DNA from: Rattus norvegicus
Taxonomy: Eukaryota > Chordata > Mammalia > Rodentia > Muridae
Assembly: GCF_036323735.1 (NCBI RefSeq)
Contig: NC_086021.1
Coordinates: 160,428,976-160,492,975 of the forward strand
Direction of reading: 5' to 3'
Length of the DNA stretch: 64,000 nt
Under the pieces are notes generated by a model. The model searched no databases. It was not told the DNA's origin and worked only from the letters and a program-made list of their open reading frames with translations. Shown here one piece after another: positions 9,946 to 23,700 of this stretch (within the stretch, counting starts at the first letter, position 1; every line of letters begins with the position of its first letter). The translations under genes were made by a program, and so were the position numbers.

Positions 9946-12900
9946 GTAGCGCCGCGAGGCGGGCCGCTTCGGGTGGGCTGGGGAATGCGGAGCGCGGAGG
10001 TCTCCGTGGTCCCTACGCGGCCGAAGCGCACAGTCATCCCTGCGTGGCTGGGCCCTAGCCCAGGCCTCATGGTCTCTGGGGTCGCTTGCCACGCGTCGCC
10101 GGCCTGGCTTGGAAGTTAATGGTCACGGGCGGGCTCCGGCCTGCTCTGCAGGGCCTCAGTTTCCTGCGGGCTCGCAGTGTTGGCGAGACTTTGGGCGCTG
10201 CTGCAGTCCGCGTGGAGGAGTCGCCTGGGGGCGTGGCTGTCTCGGCGAGTGTCTGCGGGTGGCCTGGTGGATTCAAGTGACCAGCTTCCAGATGGAGCCC
10301 CACTGAGGTCGTGGTGGCCCTCCAATTCCGCTTCCGCAATGGTGCGGTGCCTGGGGGTGGGGGTGGGGGACCTGCCCGGGAATCAGCCCACGCCCCACTG
10401 TTGCTGGGAGAAACTACCTGTGGGATTGTGGCACAAGTTTGGGGTCTCTTCACTTTTCGTAGTTAACTTACTGTAAAATGGGGATTTCTTAGGCACTTAC
10501 TGCCTTGTTCACTAGCATGTGGTAAATAGTCACTAAGTAATTAATTTAGAAGACAAGCTCCACCAGGCATGAAATGTTGCACACTTCTGATCCCTAAAGT
10601 AACACCCATCTCTTAGTGCTCAGACACATACAGTAATTAATGTTAGAAAGAACTGATTGCATAAATGTCCTTGGCCAGCCTACATCTTAGGTAGACGATG
10701 ACTAATATTTCTTGAGCACCTACTACAAGCCAAGCACTGTTCAGCATTACAAAATGTCTCATTTACATGTCTCACATTTTTCAGCTGAGACTTTGGAGGA
10801 TAAGTAACTTGCTGAAGAACTCATTAACTACTAATTAAACAGGTAAAGACTAACCCTATTTTATGGATGAGGACTTCAAAGGGACACCAAATGTGCTTAA
10901 TGTGTGAGCTTTCTGATGTACAGTCTGCTGACTGTAGCATTTAAATAGCCTCCCAGACATTAGGAATTTTTACTCCTTTAACCCTTTTTAGCACTCCGGA
11001 AGCAGAAGATCTCTGAGTTCGAGGCCAGCCTGGGCTATATAGTTCCAGAATGACCAGGAATAAATGTCCCTCTTTCAAAAACATAACAAACAAAAAGAAA
11101 TGAGATGCTCTTACAGGCACTGTAAGCCTCCGGGCTAAACAGAAATGCTTAAGAGAAAAACTTCTATCCCAATAGATCATCCGAACTGAAGCTCTTACCT
11201 GTGTGGTAACTTGGCTACCAGTGCCAGGACTTGAATGCAGTTCTCTAAATGTCAGTTTAGTGCAGCGCCTAAGGTGGCACATGACTTCCCAGGAAACTGG
11301 TTATATTATGTGAAGAAGACCTTCAGGCTGATTGTCCCATGACAGCTCATTGCCTTCTATATGATTGGTTACCTTGTGGACCGGAGGTGCCTCCTTGAGC
11401 TCCTTGGGACCTCATTGTTCTGTCTTATCTCTTTGCTTGGAGAATGTTTATAAATAAATGCCTTCTCATTGAGTTGGTGATGGCCACAAATGGCCAGAGG
11501 ACTCATGACAAAGGACTTCCGTGTGTGTGAGGCTAAGGTGACTGCATTTATCTTAGCGGTTATCTCCTTTAGTGTTACAGGTTTGGTGGAACTGCATCCC
11601 CATTGCAAACAAGAAACTGGGCTTCACAAAGAAAGGAAATGTAGCATCTATATGTCCCTATACTGTCACTTCTACCTCTTAGAACATAAGAGTGAGGGCC
11701 TGAGCATACTGCCTGGGGTTGAACCTGACCCCATTTCTTACCTCCAGAAACTGTTTTCATTTTGTAGTCCTTCTATGCTAGCTATAAAAAGAGACAACCT
11801 GACACACAAATAACAAATAGATGGTGGTCTTATTTTATGTTTTCCATATTAATTCCATATTGATCTTATTTATTATCTTTATTCGCCATAGTGGGTGGAT
11901 TCCCCTGAGGGACATATCCCCACCTCCACGTCCAGGCTAATACATGTCTATTGCCTTTCCCTCTAGTCTTTGGTTCCAGGCATAGGAATTTTTTTTTAAG
12001 TATGGTTTTTGTCTTCATGTTTTTGTTCCAGTGTCAGATATGTGTCAGATGAGAGACTGGAGGATTCCAAAGTACTCTCTCTTTGTTTCAGATTGCACTT
12101 GCAAGCTTTTATGAGGATGGAGGGGATGAAGACATTGTGACCATTTCACAGGCAACCCCAAGTTCAGTGTCCAGAGGCACAGCTCCTAGGTAAGGACCAA
12201 CTTCAGTTGCTACATGAGTGTTTCCAGAAAAGGGACTTTTCTTTCTGACTTGACAGAAGGTTCAGGTCCAGATTAATGAACCAAGAGGTTTGAGGATCTA
12301 CTAAAAGAGAACTGAGGGATTCAAGGGTCAACTTAAGTTTTTTGTGGTTTGGGTTTGTTTGTTTGCTTGCTTGTTTTTGTTTTTAATGTGAGTGGGTGTT
12401 CTGCCTACGAGTATGTCTATGTACCATGGGGGCCAGAAGAAGGCAATGGATTTCCTGAAACTGGAGATAATGGATGGTTGTGAGCCACCATGTGGGTGCT
12501 ATGAGTTGAAATGGGGTTTCTGAAAGAACATTCAATGCACTAACCACCAAGCCATCTCTCTAGCCCTTAAGATTTTTAAGAACTATGTTTATGAACTTCG
12601 AGGAATGACTGTCTTATCTCTGGAAGTTTTCATTCCTTTAAGAGTGGCATACTATAGATGAAGTCAATGACGTTAGGAATGTCTGTCACGTTACTAAGAT
12701 GATCATGGAAATAAAGGGACGCTAACTGACAATTATACCACCTTTCCTGGATCTTCAGCTTCAGTCTCCAATCACTGCTGTGATCTTCTCATGAGGAGAA
12801 TGTTGGTCTTCTCAGATGCACTGAAGGATTCTTCCACAGATGCGTCTGAGCTCCTGGACACTTCTTTCTGTAATGTTAGTCTAATTGCACTTATTCCAGT

Positions 12901-15900
12901 GTATGTTTTGTCAGAAAATTTTGCTGGGTTTGAATTCAGCTCCAGAATGCAGAAAGAGTGTCTTTCTACCCTGAAATGGTGAATTCTCAGAGAGTCTCTG
13001 AGCTTTAAACTACATTTGTTCCCTTGAGAAATAGTAACACCAAATCTCACTGTCCTTCATGTCTTTCTCTGCCTCCAGTTTCCACAGAAAGGAGGTCACA
13101 GAAAAGTGATCTTTCAATTACTTGCAGTGAGATACTGATGAAATATTGTAGTGTTATTGCCTGAGGCGTGAGTTGTAAGGTTGCTGGCAAAGGGGGCTGA
13201 TTTGTGATCTAACTCTTTGGGTTATTGACATGTCAGAAGTACCAGGGAGGAGGAATTGAAATGTACCATCTGATGCTAGCCATTTATTACTTCCTTTCTT
13301 CTCCCGCAGTCCAGAATAACCCTTAGCACAGCAAGGGTTTGGTTAAGCCCTAGATTTGATTGTGGGCTTCAGTGAAATGTAAAAGGGGGGGAGGGATGGT
13401 TTGTTATGTCATTGTCTTTCTTTAGGAGGAAAATGCTGACTGAATTTTCTCAGAAGAAACTAAACTGTAGTAGCACCCCAAAGGAATTTGGTGGTGGTCA
13501 GGGGAGCAACTGCTGTCCAGCCTTTGACCTAGCCATTACAGGACACTTAGCCTGCTGCTGACTGACCTCTGTTCTCCTGTCATCTACCTTTCATGTTAGC
13601 GCTAAGCTCTTCCTTTGACTCTGGAATGGGGCATTTAGTGTGGAGCCCTTGAGCCTCCAGGAGGACCCTGTAGAAAGGGATAGTAGATGTCTTTAGATCA
13701 AAATTACTGTAGGTATGGGTTTAACTATACTTTGGTAGGTATCTTCTGGCAAGAGAGTATATTAGATTCCCCTAAGAAGAATCTAATAAGATGTTTTGCA
13801 TAACTTACTATGGAAGGAATTCTAAGATCAATGTAAATCTTTATCATTACTGAGCACTTAGTGCCAACCCATGAGTTAAGCCTTTATATACATTTTTTTA
13901 GTTGTCTACCTTGTGAGGTGAGTACTGTACCCTTCCCCCAGATAGATGCAGACACACAAGAGCTGGGCTCCTTCTCCAGATCACACAAGCCAGCAAATGG
14001 AGGAGGGTAAAAGTCAGAGTAGTTCTGCTTCCTGAATCTCAGTTCTCAGCACAGCATGCTACTTGTCATGGGTTTTCAGAAGTCCTCCAAAGTTTTTCCT
14101 GAATCTGCCTTTCTCATCTTAACCCCTTTCCTTTTCTTAAATTCTTTGTTCCAACCAAACCAATTCCTTTGATGACCTACCCATCTCTGTGATATGCGTG
14201 GTTCTGTCTTTGGTGGTGTTCTCTCTAAATTGCTGTAGTGGCTGTCTTGCTTTCTGCCTGTCAGTCTCAGCTCACATCCCACACCCATGTCTGCCTTATC
14301 CTTGATCCTCTGCTGAGCAGCACACCACAGCCCTATTCCTCAGAACTCCAGTTGCAGCTCTAAATCTGTTTACTTTAGCCATGTTCATGTATTAATAAGT
14401 AACACCTCTCTCGTATTGTCTTGAACAGTTTAGCTTTTCATATTAATAAAATGAGAAGTAGAGTTATTGTACTAGCCATCTGTCTGTTGAAGCTAGATAG
14501 CCTCACCTCCGTTCTCGAACACCCTTCAGCAGCTTTGAAAGTGGGGGGTGTACTCACTACCCTCAGATCAAGAGACAGCATCTTAGAAAAGCTGAGTCAC
14601 ACCTGCTGCCTGCTGTGTCTAAAGTCAGAGCTAATGATGCTGCCTTCCTGTCCAGCACTTCACTGACTCTAACAGGAACAGGCAGTTTCTATTTTTTATT
14701 CTCTCTTTCACCTCCCAGAATCTATACTTGTTCAAGTTTCAGGACTTGCATTTTCTCCTTCTCTATAGCTACCTTGTTTATGAGGCTACTGTTAGCAGTC
14801 ACTGCATTTATTTTTCCAGTCAGGGTCTTTACATGTAGCCCAGCCTGGCTACCCATAAAATAGTTATCCTTCTGCTTTGGCTTCCTAAATGCCGAGATTA
14901 TAGGTTTGTGCCACCATGCTTCGGCCTAACCACATATGCTGAATGGCCAAAATGATGTCTTGTCCCTTCCTGGCTTTGCAGATAGATAAAGCATTTCCAT
15001 GGTCACAGAAAGGTGTGTCACAGAACCAAGATGGCCAGCTTTAAAGCAGAAAATATAAGGAACTTCTGTACTACTTCAGGATACCAGGTACCCTAGGAGG
15101 TAGCTTAAGGCCTCCAAAGGAAAACCCTCAAACACAGGAGTCTGTCATTAATAATGTACCCCAGCACATCGGGGCCATAATATGACTCTCTAAAGCATTA
15201 CCGGAGAGCAGTTGTCCTCAAACTCGAGGCTCCTTCTCCTCCTCCTCCTCCTCAGCAGGGACTATGCGAACACCACTTCGAGATTCCCAAGCCTGGAAAT
15301 TTAAAGTGGTGTTGAGGATTCACAGGCTCACCTCAGAGCTCTTGGTACTCCTGATCTAGCAACCACACTTTAGAATTACTTCCAAAAAGTAGTTCCTAAG
15401 TGCACCACGGAATGCAAAGGTCTCTACATACCAACAGTGCTCAGAAGACCCAAAAGGTTAGTATTGGCCTTATATCCATTAATATAGGAGAAAGCAAGCG
15501 ATTAGAGAATTTAAGTAGCATGTCCCAAAGTACAGAGCAGAATTAGCACGGGATCCATCTACAGTCGCACCAAATATGTCAGGTGCTACTGGATTTCGGT
15601 ATATACGTTTGGGAGAAAGGTAAAACCCATGTGGAGAGTATGCTGTTTGCTCAGTATATATGAATCTATTTAACAACAAAGCAGTAGCAACTTTGCCATG
15701 GATTCTCAGTCCTAGCTTATCACTCATTCAGAGACCTGAGAAAGAGAGTGGAAGTTGCCTCTCTAGGCATTAGTTAGATGTCATTACTGAGATCCTTATA
15801 CTATATCATATAGCCCTCCAGGAATACCTGGAGGTTACTCCCAATTATCTCTAGCAGGAACTGTATTTGCTCTGGCTTTGTCTTCTTGTTTCCAACAGAT

Positions 15901-17670
15901 GAAACCTCAGACTCTCTCTCTTGTCCTCTGCTTGCTCCCTTGAAACATGGCTGTCACTTTTCCCTAGTAAATAGCTATTCCCTCTCTGCCCGGCCTCATG
16001 AGCCCTCCCATTCTACATTGTAAAAAAACTACTTCACTCACGAAATTAAAATTGTTTTTTTTTTTTTCTTTATAAATGAAATGCTTGTCTTATGGTCCTT
16101 AAACCTTTGTTTACTGAGAATAGATTCAAATTGAAAACAATTGCACAGTTAACCCCTCAAACCTCTCCTCTACACCCTGTGGGATTTGTGGGCCCACCCC
16201 ACCCCCGAATACTAGTAATAATACTTGCCAGGTGAGGTACCCTGTGCCTATAGTCTGAGCACCTAGGAGACTGAGAAATGGGGATCTAAATCTAAACAAG
16301 AGATCTTTTTTTTTTTCTTTCGGAGCTAGGGATCGAACCCAGGGCCTTGCGTTTGCTAGGCAAGCGCTCTACCACTGAGCTAAATCCTCAAACCCTAAAC
16401 AAGAGATCTAAAGAAACTCTTTAAAATCATCCTGCAGTAGAAACAGGCAGGGAACTCTCTAATGCTGCCTGCCACCCACACATTCATTCTGCAGGACTCC
16501 TTGACCTTTCTCTAGTGTGTTAGACTTTTGTCTCTGCATTTACATACGTGTTTCCATAATGCCATTTTAGTTCCCGTTTCCCACTATCTCCACCATCCTT
16601 TCCCACTCAATTGCCTGTTCATCAGTTCTTGGTAATGGTCCAAATGTATCTTTTTGTAGGAAGTCTTTCCCTCACAGGAGACAAGAGGCTTTGTGTTTAT
16701 AAAGTCATGTGTACTGACTGCCATAGCCCCTATTGTGCATCGTTGTAGTAGACAGTTGCTTATCTGTGCCACTAACCTGTAAGACCAGTGTCTAATTATC
16801 TTTATAAATCCAACATTTAGTTAATGTCTTAAATGTTAAAGGTTAATAATAAAACTTCAGTAGTAAGAATTTTGTTTTAATTTTATGTGTATGGGTATTT
16901 TGCCTGTGTTTGTATGTATACCATGTACGTGGCTGGTGCCCACAGAGGTCAGAAGAGGGTGTTGGATTTCCCAGAACTGTACAAATAGTTGTGAGCTATC
17001 CTATATACTACATGTATGCCCAGAACCAAACCTTGGTCCTCTGCAAGAGCATCAAATGCTCTTAATCACTGTGTCATCTCTCCAGCCCTCAGTAGTTTGC
17101 TTTAGAAATAGTGAATAGCTCATTCCCCCATTTCCAGAACAGCTTAAATTGGATTCCATTTTACCTCACAGTAGCATTAGCTAATTTATTCTCAGTCCTG
17201 TGTGACCTTAACAGACAAATACCACATCCTTTGTTATCTAAACTTAGGTCAGTCTTCATCTGTGTTCTTCATATCACAACATCTCACTCTAGAGTCCAAC
17301 TCCCCAATTGATATAGGTGCTGCATTTCTTTAATTATTCCTGAAATAATTTTGCTCCTTTTTGTCTCCAGTGATAATAGAGTAACATCCTTCAGAGACCT
17401 CATTCATGACCAAGATGAAGAGGAAGAGGAAGAAGAGGGACAGAGGTAAGGCTTTGAGAGGGATCACGATTCATAGGAGGTACACAATGGTATTTAAATC
17501 ACCTAGGATAAGGTGTGGGACACATGCTCACTATTGCCAACCATCACTGTTGTGCATAGGGTATAACATCCTAAGAACAGTTTGCTCAGTGTAGTTTAAC
17601 AGTAATTTCTCGTCTGGTTGCTGCTGCACCCCCCTTTGTCATATTCTGGGGCTGTGCTCGCGCACGCATG

Positions 17671-17710
<40 letters not shown>

Positions 17711-20700
17711 GTTACAGGAAGGTATTTATAGAAGATTATTATAAAGAGGGAAGCAAAACCTCTAAGAATGAGAAAGTTACCCATAATATCACAGTGCAGA
17801 CATAGCCAAGTATTTATTTGTGCTGTTTTTACCCATATAAATTAATTACACAATAAGTAGAAAAATAGGGTTATAAACGTGTATACTCCAGACACAATCA
17901 TACTGTTTTTACTTTTAGGAATGTTGTAATAGAATTATTGCTTCGTTGTAGAAAATGTGAGTCCCATAGAATGAAAGTATAGTGTTCATTCTTTGATAAT
18001 TATTGTTAATATTTTGTTATGTTTCTATGCAGTTCTTGTTCTGATTATACATGGTGAAGTTGATTTATTTCTTGATTTGGATTAAGCAAGGTCTTAGATA
18101 CTTCCCTGCTGACACTAAAATTCCTGTTTTCCATGACTTTGCTAGCCCCTATGTCCCATAGTTTTGGTATGTCTGTGTCTATTCTACTGTAAATGTCAAT
18201 TCCATGAGCATTTATATTAGTCTTTAACCACTTTTGAATTACGTTCTTAGAGTGATTCCTCTAACAGAAATACCAGGTCAAGAACATAATACTTTTAAGA
18301 CTGTTATTCACAGGCTCCCAGGTCTTAAGCCAAGACTTAAAATCCCTCAGCTAAGACTTTTCAGCCCAGGCAGAACTGTATTTATCTGGATTGAACAAGA
18401 ATAAGCTGGCTATAGCCTCATTTCTCAGGCGTTTATTCTTCATGGGTCTGCTTTGGTCTTTCAAGCATTTCTCAGGGAGATGAGAAGATAACCATTGTGG
18501 AAATGTAGTGACTTCACTGTGGAGACTTGAGAAGCCTGTGTTCATGTAGTGCTTCACACTATCTCAGAACTTTGCTTTTAAATATACTGGAGACTTGGAG
18601 ATGTAGGTAGTTTTAAGGTTTTATACTCCTCAAGTAGAAGGCACTAACTCAGCCCCATGTGTGACTGCCGAGCTCCCAAATACCACCTCCACCTTTTCCA
18701 GCCTGGTCACAGCTTCCACTGTGACCCTCCACTGTTTCACAGCCCTTTAGATTCCTTGCCTACTTTAGACCCTACACACTTTAGACTCAGCCCTAGCCTA
18801 AGTGTTGCCTCCTGTTCTAGGGAAATTGTAAGACTTACATGCCAAGATTGATTCCTACTTAATCCTTTTTAGAGACAAATTGCTGAATTAGTGTAAGACT
18901 GATGAGGAAGCAGCTATGTGACAGTGCCCTCTTAGATCCAGATTAATAAAAGTGCTAATTTAATCTCAAGCTGTTCTTGGACTACTAGAGTGCCTGGGGT
19001 AGATATCTTGGAGCGTATCTTTGAGATTGGAGCTTCCCTGGCTTCTAGTGCATCTCCTGAGGCTCCCCGTGTGCATCGTAAGAATGGCAGGTGAAGCGAG
19101 TCTGGGGGGCGTTTTGGTGTGGTGTCAGTCCGCCTCACATGTACATTGCTCTGCTTGCTCTTTTGCATACATCTGCTGATTTGAACCTCGACCCTGACTT
19201 AAGGAGCAGGTAGGTAGGGCATGTAATCCTTTCATTTTAAAGCAACAAAGAGTGCAAAGCAGTGCACTGGCTTATTCAGGTCATCAGTTGCAGAGCCAGG
19301 ACTGGGTCCTAGCTGCTTGTACTAACTGCACCACCACCATTAATCCAGAATTCTTAGAGTTAGCTGCTTCTGACGAGGACCACAGCTGCCTCCTCCTGGA
19401 AAGGGGCTTCCATATGATGGTTCCTGCTGACATTCTCCTGCATTAATGTGTTGTCGTGCATGCCTGGAATGTTCTTCCCCCATGTCTTTATCTGATAACT
19501 GCATCCTCAAGAGGTCCAGGAGATGTCTCGGCAGCCTTGTTGTTGTCCCTGTCTCTCCATCTCCATGCCACCACCGCCATTGTCCCCAAGACCCTTACTG
19601 ACTTCATGGCTGTTCCCATTGCATCATATCTGCCTGCACCCTTCCATGTTTTCCTAGCTAGCCAATAAAGACATTATACCCGAACCTGGTACATCTTCTG
19701 TTCATTTTTGGTGTGTTTGGCATTTTATACACAGGTTTTATGCTGGGGGCTCAGAGAGAAGTGGACAGCAGATTGTTGGTCCTCCCCGGAAGAAAAGTCC
19801 CAACGAGCTGGTGGATGATCTGTTTAAGGGTGCCAAAGAGCATGGGGCTGTAGCTGTGGAACGAGTGACCAAGAGCCCTGGAGAGACCAGTAAACCGAGA
19901 GTGAGCATAAGGGTTGTTGTACCCAAGGGAATTGATTCCACAGTGACGAGTGAGGCCTCCTTCTCTCTAGCAGAGATTGGTTTCTTTGTTTTTTCACTTG
20001 GCTACTTGTTCTCCTGTGTAGAAGACTAATGTGTCTGTGCTGGATCAGAGCTCAGAAACATACCTATCCAGTTTAGCCAGCTTAGTGATTTCCTTTCACT
20101 GTAATTAAATTCATTACTGGTTTCGGGGGAGGATTTTGGGGGGGGGGGTGGTTTTGTTGTTTTTTTTAAAAAACAGGATTTTTTTGTGTAGCCCTTTCCA
20201 TCTTTAGAATTTTTTTCTGTAGACCATGCTTGCCTCAAGCTCACAGAGATGCCTGCCTCTGCCTCTGCCTCTGCCTCTGCCTCTGCCTCTGCCTCTGCCT
20301 CTGCCTCTGCCTCTGCCTCTGCCTCTGCCTCTGCCTCTGCCTCTGCCTCTGCCTCTGCCTCTGCCTCTGCCTCTGCCTCTGCCTCTGCCTCTGCCTCTGC
20401 CTCTGCCTCTGCCTCTGCCTCTGCCTCTGCCTCTGCCTCAAGTGGTGGGGTTAAAGATGTGCTCCATCATGTCCAATTTTGTTACCAGTTTTTATGTAAA
20501 GATTTCTGTCCTTCAGAAAATCAAAAAGTCATTGTTGCTGTCCTGTCCCCATATTCCTGAATTATTACTGAGTTTACACTGAGAGTGGTAGCCGTTCCCT
20601 TTAGCTGGGCCTTCTAGCCTTCACCTCTTATCCTCGCTTGTGACAGTCAGTGTGCTATTCAGAAGTTAAGGAACTTGATCAGATGCTGCCTTTCTGCTTC

Positions 20701-23700
20701 ATCCCTTATATGTCTTCGTACCTGAGTAATTCCACCACCAAGTGTTTATGAACTTGTCCCTTTACAGCCATTTGCAGGAGGGGGCTACCGCCTTGGAGCA
20801 GCACCAGAAGAGGAGTCTGCCTATGTGGCAGGAGAAAGGAGGCGGCATTCAGGCCAGGATGTGAGTCTGCCTTGCTCAGAGACGTTTGTGAACTGTTCAT
20901 TGTGCCCATTTCAGAAAGGGCTGGTTACATGTGTGAACGATCAACTTCTGAAAGATGAGCCTGCTGTGGTCTCTACAGGGCTGTTCACAGCAATGAGACA
21001 GTTTTCACTTGGTGGGCAGAGGGCCAGGGCAAGGGGCGGGGAAGAAGATGGGCACAGGAAGGTTTCTTGAGTGTTCTTTGGATCACAATAAGGGGGCAAT
21101 ATATGTGTGTGTTGGATGGGAAGGGGGTTCTCTGATGTTTGGGGAATGGTTGAAGAACCTCCTTGAAAGTGCCAAAGAAACCTGAAATATGGATGGATTT
21201 GGTTGGTTGTGTCCATTTTGTTTCATTTTGCTTGATTTTTCTTTATCTTCCACACACATTCACACACACACACACATTCTCCATGCAATATTGTATAATT
21301 TTGAGTCTATAAAAATTTTTAACATTATGTTACAAAATACTTTGGCCTTCCTTTGTGTTTATTCATTTCTGTGATGTATATTTTATATTTAAATCATTTT
21401 AGTTTTACTCCCAAATAAAGTCAAGCAGGAAAACAGTAAAACTTTTATAGACTTGTAGCAGTGGCCTACAGTACATTAGTTGTTAGCTTTTCAAACCTTT
21501 TTCTCTAAGTGCATATAGGAAGTTGGCAAATTATGTATATCTTCTTGAAATTTCTTTAATGTCAAGGGGGCAGGGGATATGCACATGAGGACAGAGGTTA
21601 TAGGGGGTATTTAGATCTTCAGGAACGAGGGTTAAAGACAGTTGGGAGGGACTGGCATGAGTGCTAGTAACCAAACTTAGTTCCCTCTATCAGAGCACTA
21701 TTTGCTTTTAACCACTGAGCCATCTCTCCAACCCCAGATATCATTTTTAATCACTGCAAAATAGCTGAGGAGTGGATTTGACACTAGCAGTCCTACAGTT
21801 AGGGAGCCAGAGCTGGGGTTGAGTCATCTCTTGTATACTCACCTCGCTAGCAAACTCCTTAGAACAATGCCCGTTTTCCTAACCTTCATCATAGCATATT
21901 CCTAGTTTAAGTTGGTGCATATGTACTTGGTTGATAACCCTTGATGTGTGTGTATCTGTCTCATGATGTTTTTGCAGTGACATGGTGAAATAGTGAAAAC
22001 CCACTTATTTGTAGGTTCAATTGCATTTTCTAGGTTCCTCACATTGTAACTACCTGCTTATTACCTCCTGTTGTCACAGGTTCATGTAGTGCTAAAGCTC
22101 TGGAAAACTGGATTCAGCCTAGACAATGGTGACCTTAGAAGCTACCAAGACCCATCCAATGCCCAGTTTCTGGAGTCTATCCGTAGAGGGTAAGCAGGAA
22201 AGCCCACGTTAGTTTCACATTAGTAAATGAGTTGTCGGCTGGGGATTTAGCTCAGTGGTAGAGCGCTTACCTAGGAAGCGCAAGGCCCTGGGTTCGGTCC
22301 CCAGCTCCGAAAAAAAGAAAAAGGAAAAAAAAAAAAAAAAAAAAGAGAGGTTAGTAAATGAGTTGTCAGGTGGGGAAGGAAGAAAAGTTATTAAACCAGA
22401 TTTAGCACAATTGGCAAAAGATTCACAGATCGCTCTAAAAATCTTTGTCCATGTTTTGGCTTTTCCCCTGAGGCATAGCTAAGTAGCCAAGTAAACAAAC
22501 CATGCTGTGACTGAAAGGTGGAAGCAGACCAGTAGCACTTTCATAACCAGACCCTGGTGACCATAGCATAACCAGTCTCCCTCTTCTCAGGCTGTTGGGG
22601 TGAGAGATGCTGTCACTGCCTTGGGGTGGGGCTTCCCTCATCTTCTCCCCAGTTCCTCTCCTCATGAAAGTCCTCGGGGATAGAGAAAGAGAGAGATGGA
22701 GAGACAAAGGAGAGGGGCTTGAGAAAGCAAAGGACTTGAGAGGTTTGGTCTCACCTGTGTGCTCTTCTAGTGTGCTTTCTGTTGCTGTGATAAAACAGTA
22801 ACCAAAGGCAGCTAAGGGAGCAGCAAGTCTGTAACAAGGCTTATTGGTTTGCTTGCCGACTCCTGCTCTACTGGCTCGCTGACAGAGCTACGTTCACCTG
22901 CCCAGACAGTGTGGTCCCTGGTGGCTGGGCCTTCCTGCATCGCTTGTCAGTGATACAGTCTCTCAGAGATATGGCCACAGGCCAAGCTGGGGAAAGCAGT
23001 TCTTCAATTGGGGTTCTCTCTTCCCAGATGACTGCAGAGGATATCAAGTTGACAATAACAACTTAACCAGCATTTCCATCCTTCTCACAATAACCCCAAC
23101 ATTGCCTTTTTCCTTAGGGAGGTTCCTGCAGAGCTTCGGAGGTTAGCTCACGGTGGGCAGGTGAACTTGGATATGGAGGATCATCGGGACGAGGACTTCG
23201 TGAAGCCCAAGGGAGCTTTCAAAGCCTTCACTGGCGAGGGCCAGAAACTAGGCAGGTGAGAAGCCGTGTCAGCTGGACTACCAGCCAATCCTGTGTCCTC
23301 ACTGTGAGGAGCTTCGTGTTGTTTGCAGGGTAGTTGAATTTTGTTTCAGGGGAGGGAGAGTAAGGAGAGTATGGGTTCTGGAGTCGAGACCTGAGTTAAG
23401 TCTCTGCTTGTCTTTCCTTTACAGCTGTGTGACCTTAGACTGCACAGCTTCAGTTTCCTCAGCTATAAAGTAGGGTGGATAAGAGTCCTTGCCCTCAGGA
23501 TTGTGCTTGGGAAGAATAAATGAGCCAGTGCATGTAGAACTGCCTGGCGTGAGCACCAAAAGGAGCATAGCTGCTGCTCTGACTCGGAATCCTGAGTATT
23601 GGAGAAGCTGCGTCTCCTGGCTGCTGTAAGCCTAGAATAAGCATGCAGGGCTTAGAAACTTCCAACTTCCTATCCAGCACAGCCTCCCAGGAGTGTTGCT

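Larger units (their letters stand above)
9640..10420 (+). promoter_or_regulatory. CpG island promoter of Nsfl1c
   Basis: CpG density and GC content rise sharply here compared with both flanks. The stretch spans the 5' flank, the first exon and the start of intron 1. There is no TATA box at a plausible distance before the start codon. A CTCF-like motif (9656-9669), an E2F-like TTTCCCGC (9682-9689) and a YY1-like motif over the ATG are visible. This fits a ubiquitously expressed gene. Transcription probably starts between about 9700 and 9800, but I cannot fix the base. Confidence 0.85.
9946..12091 (+). other. Nsfl1c intron 1
   Basis: The first 470 bases belong to the CpG island. The rest holds an MIR fossil near 10700-10825 and a partial B1 near 10985-11070. 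Otherwise I see no recognised features. Short open frames in both strands of the GC-rich part are chance. Confidence 0.9.
12190..17370 (+). other. Nsfl1c intron 2
   Basis: This 5.2 kb intron contains two B2/B3-type SINEs (12370-12567 and 16872-17088), a B1 (14806-14928), an MIR (13835-14010) and an ID element (16307-16395). The segments 12570-13830, 14010-14800 and 14930-16290 show only short chance frames and nothing I recognise. Confidence 0.9.
17446..19734 (+). other. Nsfl1c intron 3
   Basis: It holds a CT microsatellite (17673-17707), an MIR fossil (about 19220-19350) and an L2 fossil (about 19455-19560). The stretch 17710-19220 shows no recognised repeat or exon. Confidence 0.9.
19901..20767 (+). 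other. Nsfl1c intron 4
   Basis: It is dominated by a B1 element that contains the TGCCTC array. A run of about 10 G lies near 20140 and a T-rich stretch near 20160. Confidence 0.9.
22190..23117 (+). other. Nsfl1c intron 6
   Basis: It contains an ID element (22237-22350) and a rodent interspersed repeat (22785-23085). The acceptor lies only about 30 bases after the latter. Confidence 0.9.

Noticed and set aside
9802..10119. Alternative 105-residue frame reading through exon 1 into intron 1
   Set aside because: It begins at GTG, not ATG, and ignores the exon 1 donor at 9946. The known protein splices there.
9604..10453. Antisense frames of 75-145 residues over the CpG island
   Set aside because: GC-rich sequence has few stop codons. 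No domain, splice sites or start context support them.
20254..20439. Possible CRISPR-like array
   Set aside because: The units are pure 6-base tandem copies with no spacers, in a mammalian intron.
20226..20582. Leu-Pro, Cys-Leu, Ala-Ser and Arg-Gln dipeptide-repeat frames
   Set aside because: All come from the TGCCTC array in intron 4 of Nsfl1c.
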